Source of the DNA: Myxococcota bacterium
GTDB lineage: Bacteria > Myxococcota_A > UBA9160 > SMWR01
Direction: 5' to 3'
Length of the DNA stretch: 64,000 nt
Assembly: GCA_022447545.1 (NCBI GenBank)
Contig: JAKVBI010000019.1
Span: forward strand, 1-64,000
This document shows, one piece after another, positions 9,297 to 17,170 of this stretch. Within the stretch, counting starts at the first letter, position 1; the number at the start of each line of letters is the position of its first letter. A program made the translations under genes and the position numbers. Under the pieces are notes generated by a model that ran no database searches, had not been told where the DNA came from, and saw only the letters and a program-made list of their open reading frames with translations.

Positions 9297-10670
9297 ATGA
9301 AGACATTGTTGAAATTTGTATCCACGACAGTTGCTGTGATTTTCACTTTGAGCGTCGCCACCGACGCACAAGCCCGTAAGCGGGCCAAAACGGTCAAGGC
9401 AGCCGACTTCTTCGCCAATTGCATTTCCGGCACCCGTGAGGGTAACTACTCTCAACTGGTTATCGTGACTCACGATACCCACGTCGTTGGTGATGCGACC
9501 ATCGGAGACTGCGCGGTCAACGTGATGCCGGGGGTTACCCTCGATTACTCGCGCGGGGAGCTGGAAGCTGGATTTCTGCGCATGAACGGCGCCCACCTCA
9601 GTTCGCTCCAGATCCTCGATACCGAACTGACCACGGAATCGTTCAGTGTTGCGGGGTTCGAGAACATCCAATTTTCTAAATCCGACGCCACGGGGTGGAG
9701 CATCGGTTTGGACGCTACTGGGGTGAAGACTCTTCTGCGAGTCGATAAGTCCAACCTCATGGCCGAGCACTTGATCTTGATCAACGCCTTTGGAACCAAG
9801 ACGAGCGAAACAGCCGTTCAGAAGACCCATGGCTTTGTTGAAGGCGTTCCTTGTTGCACGAATCGCCAGCGTGAAATTCTCGATGCCATGCATCATGACA
9901 TTGGCAAGCGGGTCCATATCGATCGTACACAGGGCGCGGGCGGAAAGATCCTGGTCACCTCGGTGGGTATCAATGAATCGGTGACCAAGGTCCAGAAGAC
10001 CACTCTTTATGGAAGGACCGAAGGTGAGGACACCACGCAGCTCACAGACAGCGTGTGGGATGACCTCGTTAACAAGAAGAGCCTGGACGACGCCATCGCG
10101 TTCGACTGGCGGAAGTATGGCCACGTCGTGGTTCATAATGGAAGCCCGCACGACGCGACCATGATGGTCGAAATGAGCGAAATCGGAAATGGGCAGTACA
10201 CGACCGCCGCCATCAACCTGGCTGCTGAGACGTCGAATTCCCTCGTCAGCAAGACGATATTCACAGGCACGAATGCTGTGGTCGTCGACGGTGGTGTCGA
10301 AGAGTCTGTCGCCAAAGTCATGAAGAACACATTCTTGGGGTGCGAGAACACCGTCGTTCGTTCCTTCTCGGATCATGATTCCACCCTCAGGTTTCGGGAC
10401 AATGATGTCAAAGCGACTGACCCAGACGTCAGCGTGACCATCGCCACTGCAAAGAGTGGGGGGAACAGCGTGGCGGATTTCTACAAGAACGACTTCTGGA
10501 ACTCGTCCTTGATATTCCTGGGAGCCAACGGTGGCGACGACGCTGAAGCCGATTTCACGAAGAACGTCTTCAAGAAGGTTGATCATGTCCGCTTGTTCTC
10601 GACTGGAAGCTTCTACGAGGCCAAGAACAAGTTCGGTGGTGCGACCCCCGAAATGAACTACCCGGACTAG
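9297..10670 (+). CDS. Secreted protein of repetitive beta-helix character, unknown function
   Basis: This 457-residue protein starts at ATG 9297 behind a GAGGGG site. It has a Sec signal peptide (about residues 1-26, ending ATDAQA). The mature part has no recognised enzyme motif. It is rich in short strands with recurring Asn/Asp/Gly turns such as KVMKNTFLGCENTVV, DFYKNDFWNSSLIF and ADFTKNVFKKVDHV. These xxNxFxxx coils at the C-terminus are typical of right-handed parallel beta-helix proteins. An antisense ORF of 552 codons (9075-10733) overlaps it, but signal peptide, ribosome site and periodicity favour this strand. The structured leader at 8980-9296 probably controls it. Confidence 0.75.
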   Translation: MKTLLKFVSTTVAVIFTLSVATDAQARKRAKTVKAADFFANCISGTREGNYSQLVIVTHDTHVVGDATIGDCAVNVMPGVTLDYSRGELEAGFLRMNGAHLSSLQILDTELTTESFSVAGFENIQFSKSDATGWSIGLDATGVKTLLRVDKSNLMAEHLILINAFGTKTSETAVQKTHGFVEGVPCCTNRQREILDAMHHDIGKRVHIDRTQGAGGKILVTSVGINESVTKVQKTTLYGRTEGEDTTQLTDSVWDDLVNKKSLDDAIAFDWRKYGHVVVHNGSPHDATMMVEMSEIGNGQYTTAAINLAAETSNSLVSKTIFTGTNAVVVDGGVEESVAKVMKNTFLGCENTVVRSFSDHDSTLRFRDNDVKATDPDVSVTIATAKSGGNSVADFYKNDFWNSSLIFLGANGGDDAEADFTKNVFKKVDHVRLFSTGSFYEAKNKFGGATPEMNYPD

Positions 10671-10707
10671 AGGCAATGGTCCGAAAAACATGAAGGGATA
10701 ACGAAGC

Positions 10708-11253
10708 TTGTCAGCTTCTCGAATTGGCGCCAACTACGAAACCGATCTGGCGATCGACGAGCTGATGATGCTATCGGTGCGCGCCGTCCGAAAGGGCGAT
10801 CACGATCGGGCCATAAGCTATCTGAAGCGGGTGCTGAGTCGTGAGCCCCAGAATGCTCATGCCTATCATCTGCTGGGTGCGATTCATGCGAGTCGCGGTG
10901 ACGGCGGTCGAGCCGTCGAGATGCTGACACGTGCAGTGCAAATCGCACCGGAAATGATCGCTGCGCGCTTCGAGCTGGGATTGATGTTGCTCGACCAAGG
11001 CAAGGTGGATCGCGCGCTGGTGGTTTGGGCGCCGCTCGAAACCCTTCCTGATGAGCACCCCATCTTCATGTTCCGCAGGGGGTTTGTTTCGCTGATCAAA
11101 GGGGATGCTCCGGCGGCGATCGAGGAGCTGGAACGCGGTGCACTGCTCGATCCGGAGCTGGGTGTATTGAATCAGGAGATGGCTCGCATCGCCGAGTCGC
11201 TTCGGTTCGGTATGGAGCACGGTGACAAGGAAGTTCGGGAGCCACAGCTATGA
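10708..11253 (+). CDS. TPR-repeat protein, paralogue A
   Basis: This 181-residue protein starts at TTG 10708 behind a GAAGGG site at 10692-10697. Tetratricopeptide repeats run from about residue 28 to 130, with LLGAIHASRGDGGRAVEML as a clear unit. No signal peptide or membrane segment is seen, so it is probably a cytoplasmic scaffold. Its C-terminal half (VWAPLETLPDEHPIFMFRRG) matches that of the proteins at 12431 and 15805, making the three local paralogues. Its stop overlaps the next start (ATGA), so it is translationally coupled to the 11250 gene. Neighbours suggest a link to the two-component pair downstream, but the partner is unknown. Confidence 0.85.
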   Translation: MSASRIGANYETDLAIDELMMLSVRAVRKGDHDRAISYLKRVLSREPQNAHAYHLLGAIHASRGDGGRAVEMLTRAVQIAPEMIAARFELGLMLLDQGKVDRALVVWAPLETLPDEHPIFMFRRGFVSLIKGDAPAAIEELERGALLDPELGVLNQEMARIAESLRFGMEHGDKEVREPQL

Positions 11254-12431
11254 TGGCTCAGACTCCCGAGCTTTCCGGGTCCATCGAACGCCTGTCGAGC
11301 TACACCGAGATCGATCCTGAGAACTCTGAGCTTTGGATGGCTCTCGCCGATGCTCAGGACCGGGGTGGGGACAAGCAAGCAGCAGCTGTGAGTTACCGCC
11401 GTGTGCTCGAACTAGAGCCTGGCCACTCGATTGCTCGCGCCCGTCTTGCAGGCATCGAAGTGACTCGCGGTGAATTCTCGTCTGCATCGAGTGTGTTCGC
11501 GCAATTGGTTGTCGAAGACAATGGCGATGCAGTCATGAGGGAAAACTTGGCGTTTACGCTGTTCTGTCAATCAAAATTTGAAGAGTCCATCGCCGAGTAC
11601 GAAATTGCTGCATCCATGGGAGCGCCGAGTTCGCAGAACTACGCATTTCGAGCACGAGCCCACCATCATCTCGGCCGTCTCGAGGATGCTGAAGAGCTTG
11701 CTCGAGTGTGGGTGGAGCGGGACGACACTCCGGAGGCTCACGGCTACCTCGCGCTGGTGGAAATGGACGCCGAGAAGAATGACGATGCCTTCCGGCGAGC
11801 GATGATGGTTCTCAAGCGCGAGCGTACGAATATCGATGCTCAGACTGTCGTCGGAAGCGTGTTGCTCGAGCGCCACGAGTTGGAAGATGCACATGAAGTT
11901 TTTCAGCACCTCGTCCGGCAACAGGAGCGAAACCCCCGCGCATGGTTTGGTCTGGGTACGACTCGCCTGAACCGGCAGGACTTCGATGGATCCATCGAAG
12001 CATTGGAACGAGCCGTCGAACAAATGCCCGACCATGGGGGGGCTCGGGTGACGCTGGGTTGGGCGCATCTGTTGCATCAGGACTTTGAAGCCGCGGAGCG
12101 CGTTTTTTTGAAGGCGACTCATGTAAACAGAAATTTTTCCGAAGCTCACGGTGGCTACGCATCGATTCTTGCGATTCTGGGCCGCGAGGATGAGGCCCGA
12201 AAATCCGTTCGACGTGCGAAGGGGCTTGACCGGGACTGCTTTGGATCGGCTTTTGCCGAGAGTGTGATGCTTGAGCGGCGAGGCAAGCGTGATGATGCTG
12301 TCGAGGTAATCGAAAACGCACTGAGTCGATCGCCAAAGCCCGGTGAACCACCGTTGATCCAAACTATCGAAGACCACTTGCGCCGCCAGGCAGCACGAGC
12401 TGGAACCCCGAACGAAACGAGGAGCCATTGA
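11250..12431 (+). CDS. TPR-repeat protein, long
   Basis: This 393-residue protein is built almost wholly of tetratricopeptide repeats. Visible units include WMALADAQDRGGDKQAAAVS near residue 30, AWFGLGTTRLNRQDFDGSI near 230, and a further unit near 265. It starts at ATG 11250, overlapping the previous stop by four bases, and ends overlapping the start region of the 12431 gene (TTGATGA). It sits in the middle of a tightly coupled run of TPR, kinase and regulator genes. No catalytic domain, signal peptide or membrane helix is seen. It is longer than the flanking paralogues and lacks their shared C-terminal block. Confidence 0.85.
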   Translation: MMAQTPELSGSIERLSSYTEIDPENSELWMALADAQDRGGDKQAAAVSYRRVLELEPGHSIARARLAGIEVTRGEFSSASSVFAQLVVEDNGDAVMRENLAFTLFCQSKFEESIAEYEIAASMGAPSSQNYAFRARAHHHLGRLEDAEELARVWVERDDTPEAHGYLALVEMDAEKNDDAFRRAMMVLKRERTNIDAQTVVGSVLLERHELEDAHEVFQHLVRQQERNPRAWFGLGTTRLNRQDFDGSIEALERAVEQMPDHGGARVTLGWAHLLHQDFEAAERVFLKATHVNRNFSEAHGGYASILAILGREDEARKSVRRAKGLDRDCFGSAFAESVMLERRGKRDDAVEVIENALSRSPKPGEPPLIQTIEDHLRRQAARAGTPNETRSH

Positions 12432-13072
12432 TGAGTGAGCAAACCCCGCCGCGAGATGTCAAAAACGGAATCGAGACATCCTCCGCGGATCTTGATGCGG
12501 AAGAACTGCGGCATCTCGCTGAGCTTGCGATTCAGCGCGAAGATCCGGAGGCGGCGCTGACGACCTTGAAGAGGCTTCTTCAGTTGGAGCCTGAGGACGG
12601 TCAGGCGCTTTATCTTCTCGGTGCAGTGCATGCCGGACTCGGCATGCATGCTCGGGCGATTGACGAGATCTCTCGCGCAATCGAGCTTCTGCCGGACATT
12701 CCGATTGCTCGTTTTCAGCTCGGTCTTCTCTATGTGCTGGAAAATCAGGCTGCTGAAGCGACTGAAGTTTGGAAAAGTCTGGATGTTCTCGGAGACGGTG
12801 ATCCGCTGTTTCTGTTCAAGAGGGGAATCGAGCACTACCTGGAGGATCGTGTTGATGAATGCATTGCCGACCTCGAACGTGGTCTTGAACTCAATGTCGA
12901 CAATGAGGGTTTGAGCAACGACATCCAGAACATTCTCACCGAAGCAATTCGTGAACGGGCCGAGAGTGAGGGTGAAGTCGTGACACCCGAGGTCGTTGAA
13001 GACGACGAGGTTCGTCCTGTAGAGCTCAGTGCCTATCGCGATGGAAATGGGACTGCCGAAACGAGTGCGTAG
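12431..13072 (+). CDS. TPR-repeat protein, paralogue B
   Basis: ATG 12431 is chosen over the in-frame TTG 12428 because GAGGAG lies about seven bases before it; this gives 213 residues. TPR units cover about residues 30-110 (LYLLGAVHAGLGMHARAID). The block RFQLGLLYVLENQ, then VWKSLDVLGDGDPLFLFKRG, then ECIADLERGLELN is shared with the protein at 15805 and more loosely with 10708. The acidic C-terminal tail (about 45 residues) is not shared. It is followed by the kinase gene after only two bases, suggesting that this TPR family works with the phosphorelay. That link is inference from position. Confidence 0.85.
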   Translation: MSEQTPPRDVKNGIETSSADLDAEELRHLAELAIQREDPEAALTTLKRLLQLEPEDGQALYLLGAVHAGLGMHARAIDEISRAIELLPDIPIARFQLGLLYVLENQAAEATEVWKSLDVLGDGDPLFLFKRGIEHYLEDRVDECIADLERGLELNVDNEGLSNDIQNILTEAIRERAESEGEVVTPEVVEDDEVRPVELSAYRDGNGTAETSA

Positions 13073-13074
13073 CC

Positions 13075-13842
13075 ATGGCTCGAACGAACACCCTTAGAAA
13101 AATTCAACCTGACGAGGCCGAATCTGCGGAGCGTGCAGGGGCTGATCTGCGTGAACTCCGGGTCCTTGCAACTCAGTTGATTCTGAGTGAAGAGAAGCAA
13201 CGCCGACAGCTAGCCGAAGGGCTGCATGACGATCTGGCACAAAGCCTTGCCATCATCAAGGTGAAACTCGCGGGCCTTGCGAGAGAAATTGATTCTGAAG
13301 CGATGCAGTCCGAGTTCACCAGCTTGATCTCCATGGTGGGAGAAGCTCTACAGAAGACACGGGCGCTAACTTTCGAGCTGAGTTCCCCAGTCCTTCATCA
13401 ATTGGGTCTCGAGGCGGCGATCAGAAACCAGATCGATCGGATGAACGAGGAAACGTCTGCCCAGATATCCTTTGAAGCAGTACCGATTTCGGGTGATGGG
13501 GATCCTCCCGCTCGTTCGAAAGAAATCAATGCGCTGCTATTCCGGAGCATTCGTGAACTCCTGAGAAACGCATTGAAGCATGCCGAAGCTTCGGAAATCT
13601 TTATCTCTCTATCCGAAAGTTCCGAGGGCGTCGGTGTCGATGTCACGGATGATGGAATTGGCTTTGAGGTGAAGGAAGCTGCGAGAACCATTGACGGTTC
13701 GACGCGATTTGGTCTGCTCAGCGTTCGCGAGGGCATCGCACACGTAGGAGGAGTTCTTACGATTCGCTCGAAGCCCGGGCGCGGGACTACGGCACACATA
13801 TTCGTGCCTTCCGAAAAAGGGCTCAACGGCAGCAGGATTTGA
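13075..13842 (+). CDS. Soluble sensor histidine kinase, NarL/DegS type
   Basis: This 255-residue kinase carries a HisKA_3 dimerisation domain with phospho-acceptor His51 in the motif EGLHDDLAQSL. A HATPase_c domain follows: N box RELLRNALKHAE near 160-171, G1 box DDGIGF at 192-197, a second glycine motif (FGLLSVRE) near 212-219, and GRGTT near 236. There is no membrane segment and no recognisable sensor domain. The signal must therefore come from a partner, with the preceding TPR proteins obvious candidates. The cognate response regulator starts a few bases downstream. Confidence 0.92.
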   Translation: MARTNTLRKIQPDEAESAERAGADLRELRVLATQLILSEEKQRRQLAEGLHDDLAQSLAIIKVKLAGLAREIDSEAMQSEFTSLISMVGEALQKTRALTFELSSPVLHQLGLEAAIRNQIDRMNEETSAQISFEAVPISGDGDPPARSKEINALLFRSIRELLRNALKHAEASEIFISLSESSEGVGVDVTDDGIGFEVKEAARTIDGSTRFGLLSVREGIAHVGGVLTIRSKPGRGTTAHIFVPSEKGLNGSRI

Positions 13843-13857
13843 AGTATGGGAGCAGGG

Positions 13858-14511
13858 ATGAACATTCGAGTGCTGATGGCAGATGACCACAAAATTTTTC
13901 TCGAAGGGCTTCGGTCGTTGCTTAGCGCCGAGCCCCAGATGGAAGTGGTCGCTGAAGTTGACAACGGTCGCAGCGCGGTTGAATCTGCTTTGGAGATCGA
14001 TCCGGATGTCGTTCTCATGGACATTTCCATGGAAGAACTGAACGGGATCGAAGCCGCTCGACAGATCTGTGCTGAGAGATCCGATATTCGTGTTCTATGC
14101 CTTTCCATGCACGCAGACCGTGAGTTCGTTGATGCCGCATTACGGGCCGGTGCTTCGGGCTACTTGCTCAAGGACTGCGAGATGGATGAACTCGTTCGAG
14201 CGATTCGCGTCGTCGCGAATGGGCGCGTCTATTTGAGCCCCGCCGTAGCGGGGTCGGTTCTCGAGGGTTATCGAAACGGCGGGCTGAGGACAGAGTCTAA
14301 GGCCGTCTCGGTGCTCTCGACCCGTGAGCGTGAAGTCCTGCAGCTGCTCGCCGAGGGTCACCCGACGCGTGACATCGCTGAGCGTCTTGGTGTGAGCGTC
14401 AAGACCATTAGCACCCACCGTGAAAACTTGATGCAGAAGCTTCAGATCCGAAGTGTCGCCGGTCTGACGAAGTTCGCGATTCGCGAAGGACTTACTTCGG
14501 TGGCGAACTGA
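13858..14511 (+). CDS. NarL/FixJ-family response regulator
   Basis: ATG 13858 is preferred to ATG 13846 because GGAG and GGG precede it at ribosome-site distance; this gives 217 residues. The receiver domain has the acidic pair Asp9-Asp10, phospho-acceptor Asp55 (VVLMDIS), a conserved Ser near 83 and Lys105 (YLLKD). The C-terminal LuxR-type helix-turn-helix is complete (LSTREREVLQLLAEG through VSVKTISTHRENLMQKL). It is the evident partner of the kinase at 13075. The gene overlaps the end of the convergent 14492 gene by 20 bases. Targets are unknown; the neighbouring flagellar operon is a candidate by proximity only. Confidence 0.93.
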   Translation: MNIRVLMADDHKIFLEGLRSLLSAEPQMEVVAEVDNGRSAVESALEIDPDVVLMDISMEELNGIEAARQICAERSDIRVLCLSMHADREFVDAALRAGASGYLLKDCEMDELVRAIRVVANGRVYLSPAVAGSVLEGYRNGGLRTESKAVSVLSTREREVLQLLAEGHPTRDIAERLGVSVKTISTHRENLMQKLQIRSVAGLTKFAIREGLTSVAN

Positions 14512-14875
14512 GTTCGTCGATCATGGAATCGAACTGACTCTGGAACGATTCATCTGTGTCGATCTGGTCGCACACTCGATCGACCAGTTCGGAAAAACGA
14601 GGGTCGTCAGACATCGTGGCCCCGAACTCATGGAAGAGAACCGATTCCACGAAAATGCGCCTGGCGCGTGAGGCGTGATCGGGTTCTTCGGGGGGGATCG
14701 CAGCCAGGCGCTCGATGACTCGGGATCGGAGGGTTTCGACTCCTGCGTCGTCGGAGTCACTGAGGACTTCGCTCGAGGCACCGGTCGCAGCATGCGAATC
14801 GGGTGAACCGCGCGTTTCTCGTACGCGCTGCCGCAGTGTTCCAATCATCGATCCAAGCCGGTCGATCTTGCTCAT
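14492..14875 (-). CDS. Small conserved-looking protein of unknown function
   Basis: This minus-strand gene gives 127 residues from ATG 14875 (MSKIDRLGSMIGTLRQRVRE). A longer reading from 14968 adds an unconvincing N-terminus. The N-terminal helix is followed by a variable Ser/Asp-rich linker. A helical C-terminal module (VLFHEFGATMSDDPRFSEL, then VCDQIDTDESFQSQFDSMI) looks like the functional part. I recognise no family. It lies convergent to the response regulator and divergent from the receiver-like gene, embedded in the regulatory block. It could be a regulatory or export-associated adaptor. Confidence 0.6.
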   Translation of the reverse strand: MSKIDRLGSMIGTLRQRVRETRGSPDSHAATGASSEVLSDSDDAGVETLRSRVIERLAAIPPEEPDHASRARRIFVESVLFHEFGATMSDDPRFSELVDRVCDQIDTDESFQSQFDSMIDELSSPPK

Positions 14876-15197
14876 GTTCTCGCCAAGTTTGGGAGGCCCG
14901 GACTCCTGGGGACCGGCAACGGGTGCCCTGGCAAAGTAGCAGTCACTCACCGGCCCCTGTATGTCCAAACTCGTGAATCTGGAGCGGGCGTCTCAACCCC
15001 CAGAGGCCAGCGATTTTCAACGATACGCCCCGCGGGGAAACGGGTTGGGCGGGCCCACGGGGTATAGGCAATTCCCTACGTATGTGTCTGCTCCAATGAA
15101 AGTTTTTGTTTCTCTCAGAATCCCTAAACATTCACGATTTTCTGTGGAAAAACTCTTTAAACACACCGGGGGAGCCTATCGGTCTCTCCCCTGCGCA
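14876..15197. promoter_or_regulatory. Divergent intergenic region, no gene
   Basis: These 322 bases separate the minus-strand gene ending at 14875 and the plus-strand receiver-like gene. The left half is GC-rich with short inverted repeats (for example ccccgcgggg near 15028). The right half (15080-15165) is AT-rich and is the likelier promoter zone for the receiver-like gene. I see no sigma-54 or convincing sigma-28 element. Confidence 0.4.
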
Positions 15198-15668
15198 ATG
15201 GATATTGGGCCTATGACGCTCGCGATTTCAGAAACGCTACATCCCTCGGTACTGTCCGATTGGAATGAGGCGAGTCCTCCGCGGGTCGTATTGGTGGAAG
15301 AACAGCCCGCCTATCGTCGGGCTCTCGGCGAACTCGTCGAGGAGTCCCTGCATTTCATCGTCGTTGGAGAGGCTTCGGATGGTTCTGCGGCTTCTGAGCT
15401 CACGGACACCCTGGGGCCTGACCTCGTGCTGGTCAGCGCTGGGGGCGACCACATGGATAGCGTGAGCGTTACCCGTCGCCTGGTCTCCGAACATCCAGAC
15501 CTGAGGGTGATTGCGGTCTCCATGTACCGCGACCGCCAGTACGCTGAGGCGATGATGAACGCGGGGGCGTCTGCCCATGTGATGAAAGACCGTGCGCACG
15601 AAGAACTGCCTCTGGCACTCGAAGCCATTGCTTGTGGCAGTCGTTTCGTCACCTCAGAACTTCGCTGA
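15198..15668 (+). CDS. Stand-alone receiver-like protein lacking the phospho-aspartate
   Basis: Candidate starts are ATG 15198 and ATG 15213; the frame stays open upstream to 14961, but that part has no domain character. The body aligns by eye with the receiver domain of the regulator at 13858: RVVLVEEQPAY for the acidic pocket, GASAHVMKD for the Lys region, and an identical ending before the linker. The strand that carries the phospho-acceptor reads PDLVLVSAGG where the paralogue has PDVVLMDIS, so Asp is replaced by Ser. No helix-turn-helix follows. It is probably a degenerate NarL-type regulator acting as a phosphorylation-independent binding partner. Confidence 0.75.
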   Translation: MDIGPMTLAISETLHPSVLSDWNEASPPRVVLVEEQPAYRRALGELVEESLHFIVVGEASDGSAASELTDTLGPDLVLVSAGGDHMDSVSVTRRLVSEHPDLRVIAVSMYRDRQYAEAMMNAGASAHVMKDRAHEELPLALEAIACGSRFVTSELR

Positions 15669-15804
15669 CCGGCAGACACCAGTTCCGGGGTCGTTTCACC
15701 ACGTACCGGTTCTTCCTACGGTATACTTCACCTGTTTTTTCGGAGATGAAGTTTCGGTCTTAGACCGGGAGGGGGAGCTCGGACGGACCGTCCCCGGAGA
15801 ACTC

Positions 15805-16416
15805 ATGCCCAAGAAGATCCGGAACAAGAACCGTAAAAAGCTGCCCAAGCCGGGTCATCCCGGTTCCGCCCCCAACGCCGGCTCAAGGCCCCAGAGTCAG
15901 GCCCGCCTCGATGCTGAAGAGTTGGTGGCCATCGCCGCAAAGGCCATGGCGGCCGACCAGGACCGCATCGCGATGGAAAAACTCCAGGCGGCGCTCGAAA
16001 TCGATCCCACCCATGCCGGGGCCGCCTACATGCTCGGGGCCATGTATGCACATCTTCGCGACAACACCAAGGCGATCGAGTGGATGGCTCGTGCCCTGGA
16101 GCTCAAGCCTGATTTTCATGACGTGCGTTTTCAACTCGGTCTCCTCTATGTCGGAAACCGCCAGGCCAACATGGCAGAAGTCATGTGGATGCCCCTTGAA
16201 AAGTTGGATCCCGAGCACCCACTCAAACTCTTCGCGAGGGGTGTTGGGCATATGCTCCACGACCGCTTTGCGGAATGCATTACGCATCTCGAAACCGGAA
16301 TTGCAAACAACAAGACAAACCCGTCTCTGAATCGAGAGATGTCCCGATACGTCGAAGCGGCTCGCAACGCACTCGCTGGGAAGACCCCTACGACGGCCCC
16401 ACAGAACCCGTCGTGA
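15805..16416 (+). CDS. TPR-repeat protein, paralogue C
   Basis: ATG 15805 has a GGAGA site about seven bases upstream and opens a 203-residue protein. The frame is open to 15592, but that extension is Pro/Phe-rich and unlike coding sequence. The N-terminus is strongly basic (MPKKIRNKNRKKLPKPG). Two TPR units follow (residues about 35-105), then RFQLGLLYVGNRQANMAEV, MWMPLEKLDPEHPLKLFARG and DRFAECITHLETGI. These are the diagnostic blocks shared with 10708 and 12431. It differs in its basic N-terminus. Function is unknown; position next to the flagellar operon and regulators is the only clue. Confidence 0.85.
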   Translation: MPKKIRNKNRKKLPKPGHPGSAPNAGSRPQSQARLDAEELVAIAAKAMAADQDRIAMEKLQAALEIDPTHAGAAYMLGAMYAHLRDNTKAIEWMARALELKPDFHDVRFQLGLLYVGNRQANMAEVMWMPLEKLDPEHPLKLFARGVGHMLHDRFAECITHLETGIANNKTNPSLNREMSRYVEAARNALAGKTPTTAPQNPS

Positions 16417-16540
16417 GCACACGAGGGACGAACGAGTGGGCCAAGCGACGCGGATTGATTCAGCAGGAGCGATACGTCTCCAGTCGCCGGGAACGCTTTC
16501 GGTCCATCCGCTGGATCAAAGCGGACGGGTTCCATTGTTG

Positions 16541-17170
16541 ATGCAACTACTACGACCCAAGGGAGCGCTCGCTCTGAGCATTGCGACTCTCATGTCGGTT
16601 GCATTCACCGTCAGTGCATATGAAACGGCACCGCAGTATCTGATTACAATTGCTCAGGGTGTCAGCCGTGCTGAGGCGCAGACCCTGATGGCGGGTAACC
16701 GCCACGTCCAATCGACCCGCAACACACGAAGCGGATCAAAGATCTCGAAACTTCGAGTGACATCCGGGAAAACTGCCCGCCTAGAATCTGGGCGCCATCT
16801 TTATGCTGTCGAAGGTATCTACACCGCCGATGCGATCAGCCGAAACCTGATGATCCCGTTTGGAACTGGAATCCAAATGGAAGAAAAGCCGTTGACGCAC
16901 GGGTTTTCCGTGACAGCGACTCAGCATGGACGCCAAGTCGAAATCAGCATTGAGCCGTTTCTCATGCGAGAGGGGCACGATGCGCCAGAAAACCGCGAGA
17001 TCCAAGAATTCAAAACAGAATTGCTGGTCGTTCCGGGGGAGTGGACCCTGGTCGGCGGCGGTGGGGATCTGCCGGATCCCAGTGCCAAAGTCTACGGTAC
17101 ACGCTCATCGACGACTGAAAGCCTGACTCTTCTCAAAGTCGACACGGTCAGTCCGACTGTCAATCAATAG
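16541..17170 (+). CDS. Exported protein with possible secretin-like domain
   Basis: The frame opens at 16436 (GTG), but the part before ATG 16541 looks non-coding, and from 16541 a good signal peptide follows (GALALSIATLMSVAFTVSA). The 209-residue protein contains KLRVTSGKTARLESGRHLYA, then a turn, then HGFSVTATQHGRQVEISIEPF and a short C-terminal strand region. The order resembles the small domain seen in secretin-family proteins (a gain-of-occupancy loop, then xGFxVxPxxxGDxVxLxI), so a periplasmic secretin-like role is suggested but weakly. Its 3' end overlaps the end of fliA convergently by seven bases. Confidence 0.6.
   Translation: MQLLRPKGALALSIATLMSVAFTVSAYETAPQYLITIAQGVSRAEAQTLMAGNRHVQSTRNTRSGSKISKLRVTSGKTARLESGRHLYAVEGIYTADAISRNLMIPFGTGIQMEEKPLTHGFSVTATQHGRQVEISIEPFLMREGHDAPENREIQEFKTELLVVPGEWTLVGGGGDLPDPSAKVYGTRSSTTESLTLLKVDTVSPTVNQ

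Noticed and set aside
9075-10733. 552-codon minus-strand ORF opposite the 9297 gene
   Set aside because: It lacks a signal, ribosome site and any domain. The plus-strand gene has a signal peptide and GAGGGG site, and the ORF spans non-coding leader as well.
15145-15180. Sigma-28-like promoter before the receiver-like gene (TAAA, then GCCTATCG)
   Set aside because: The spacing is about 12 rather than 15 bases and the -10 element differs from GCCGATAA at key positions.
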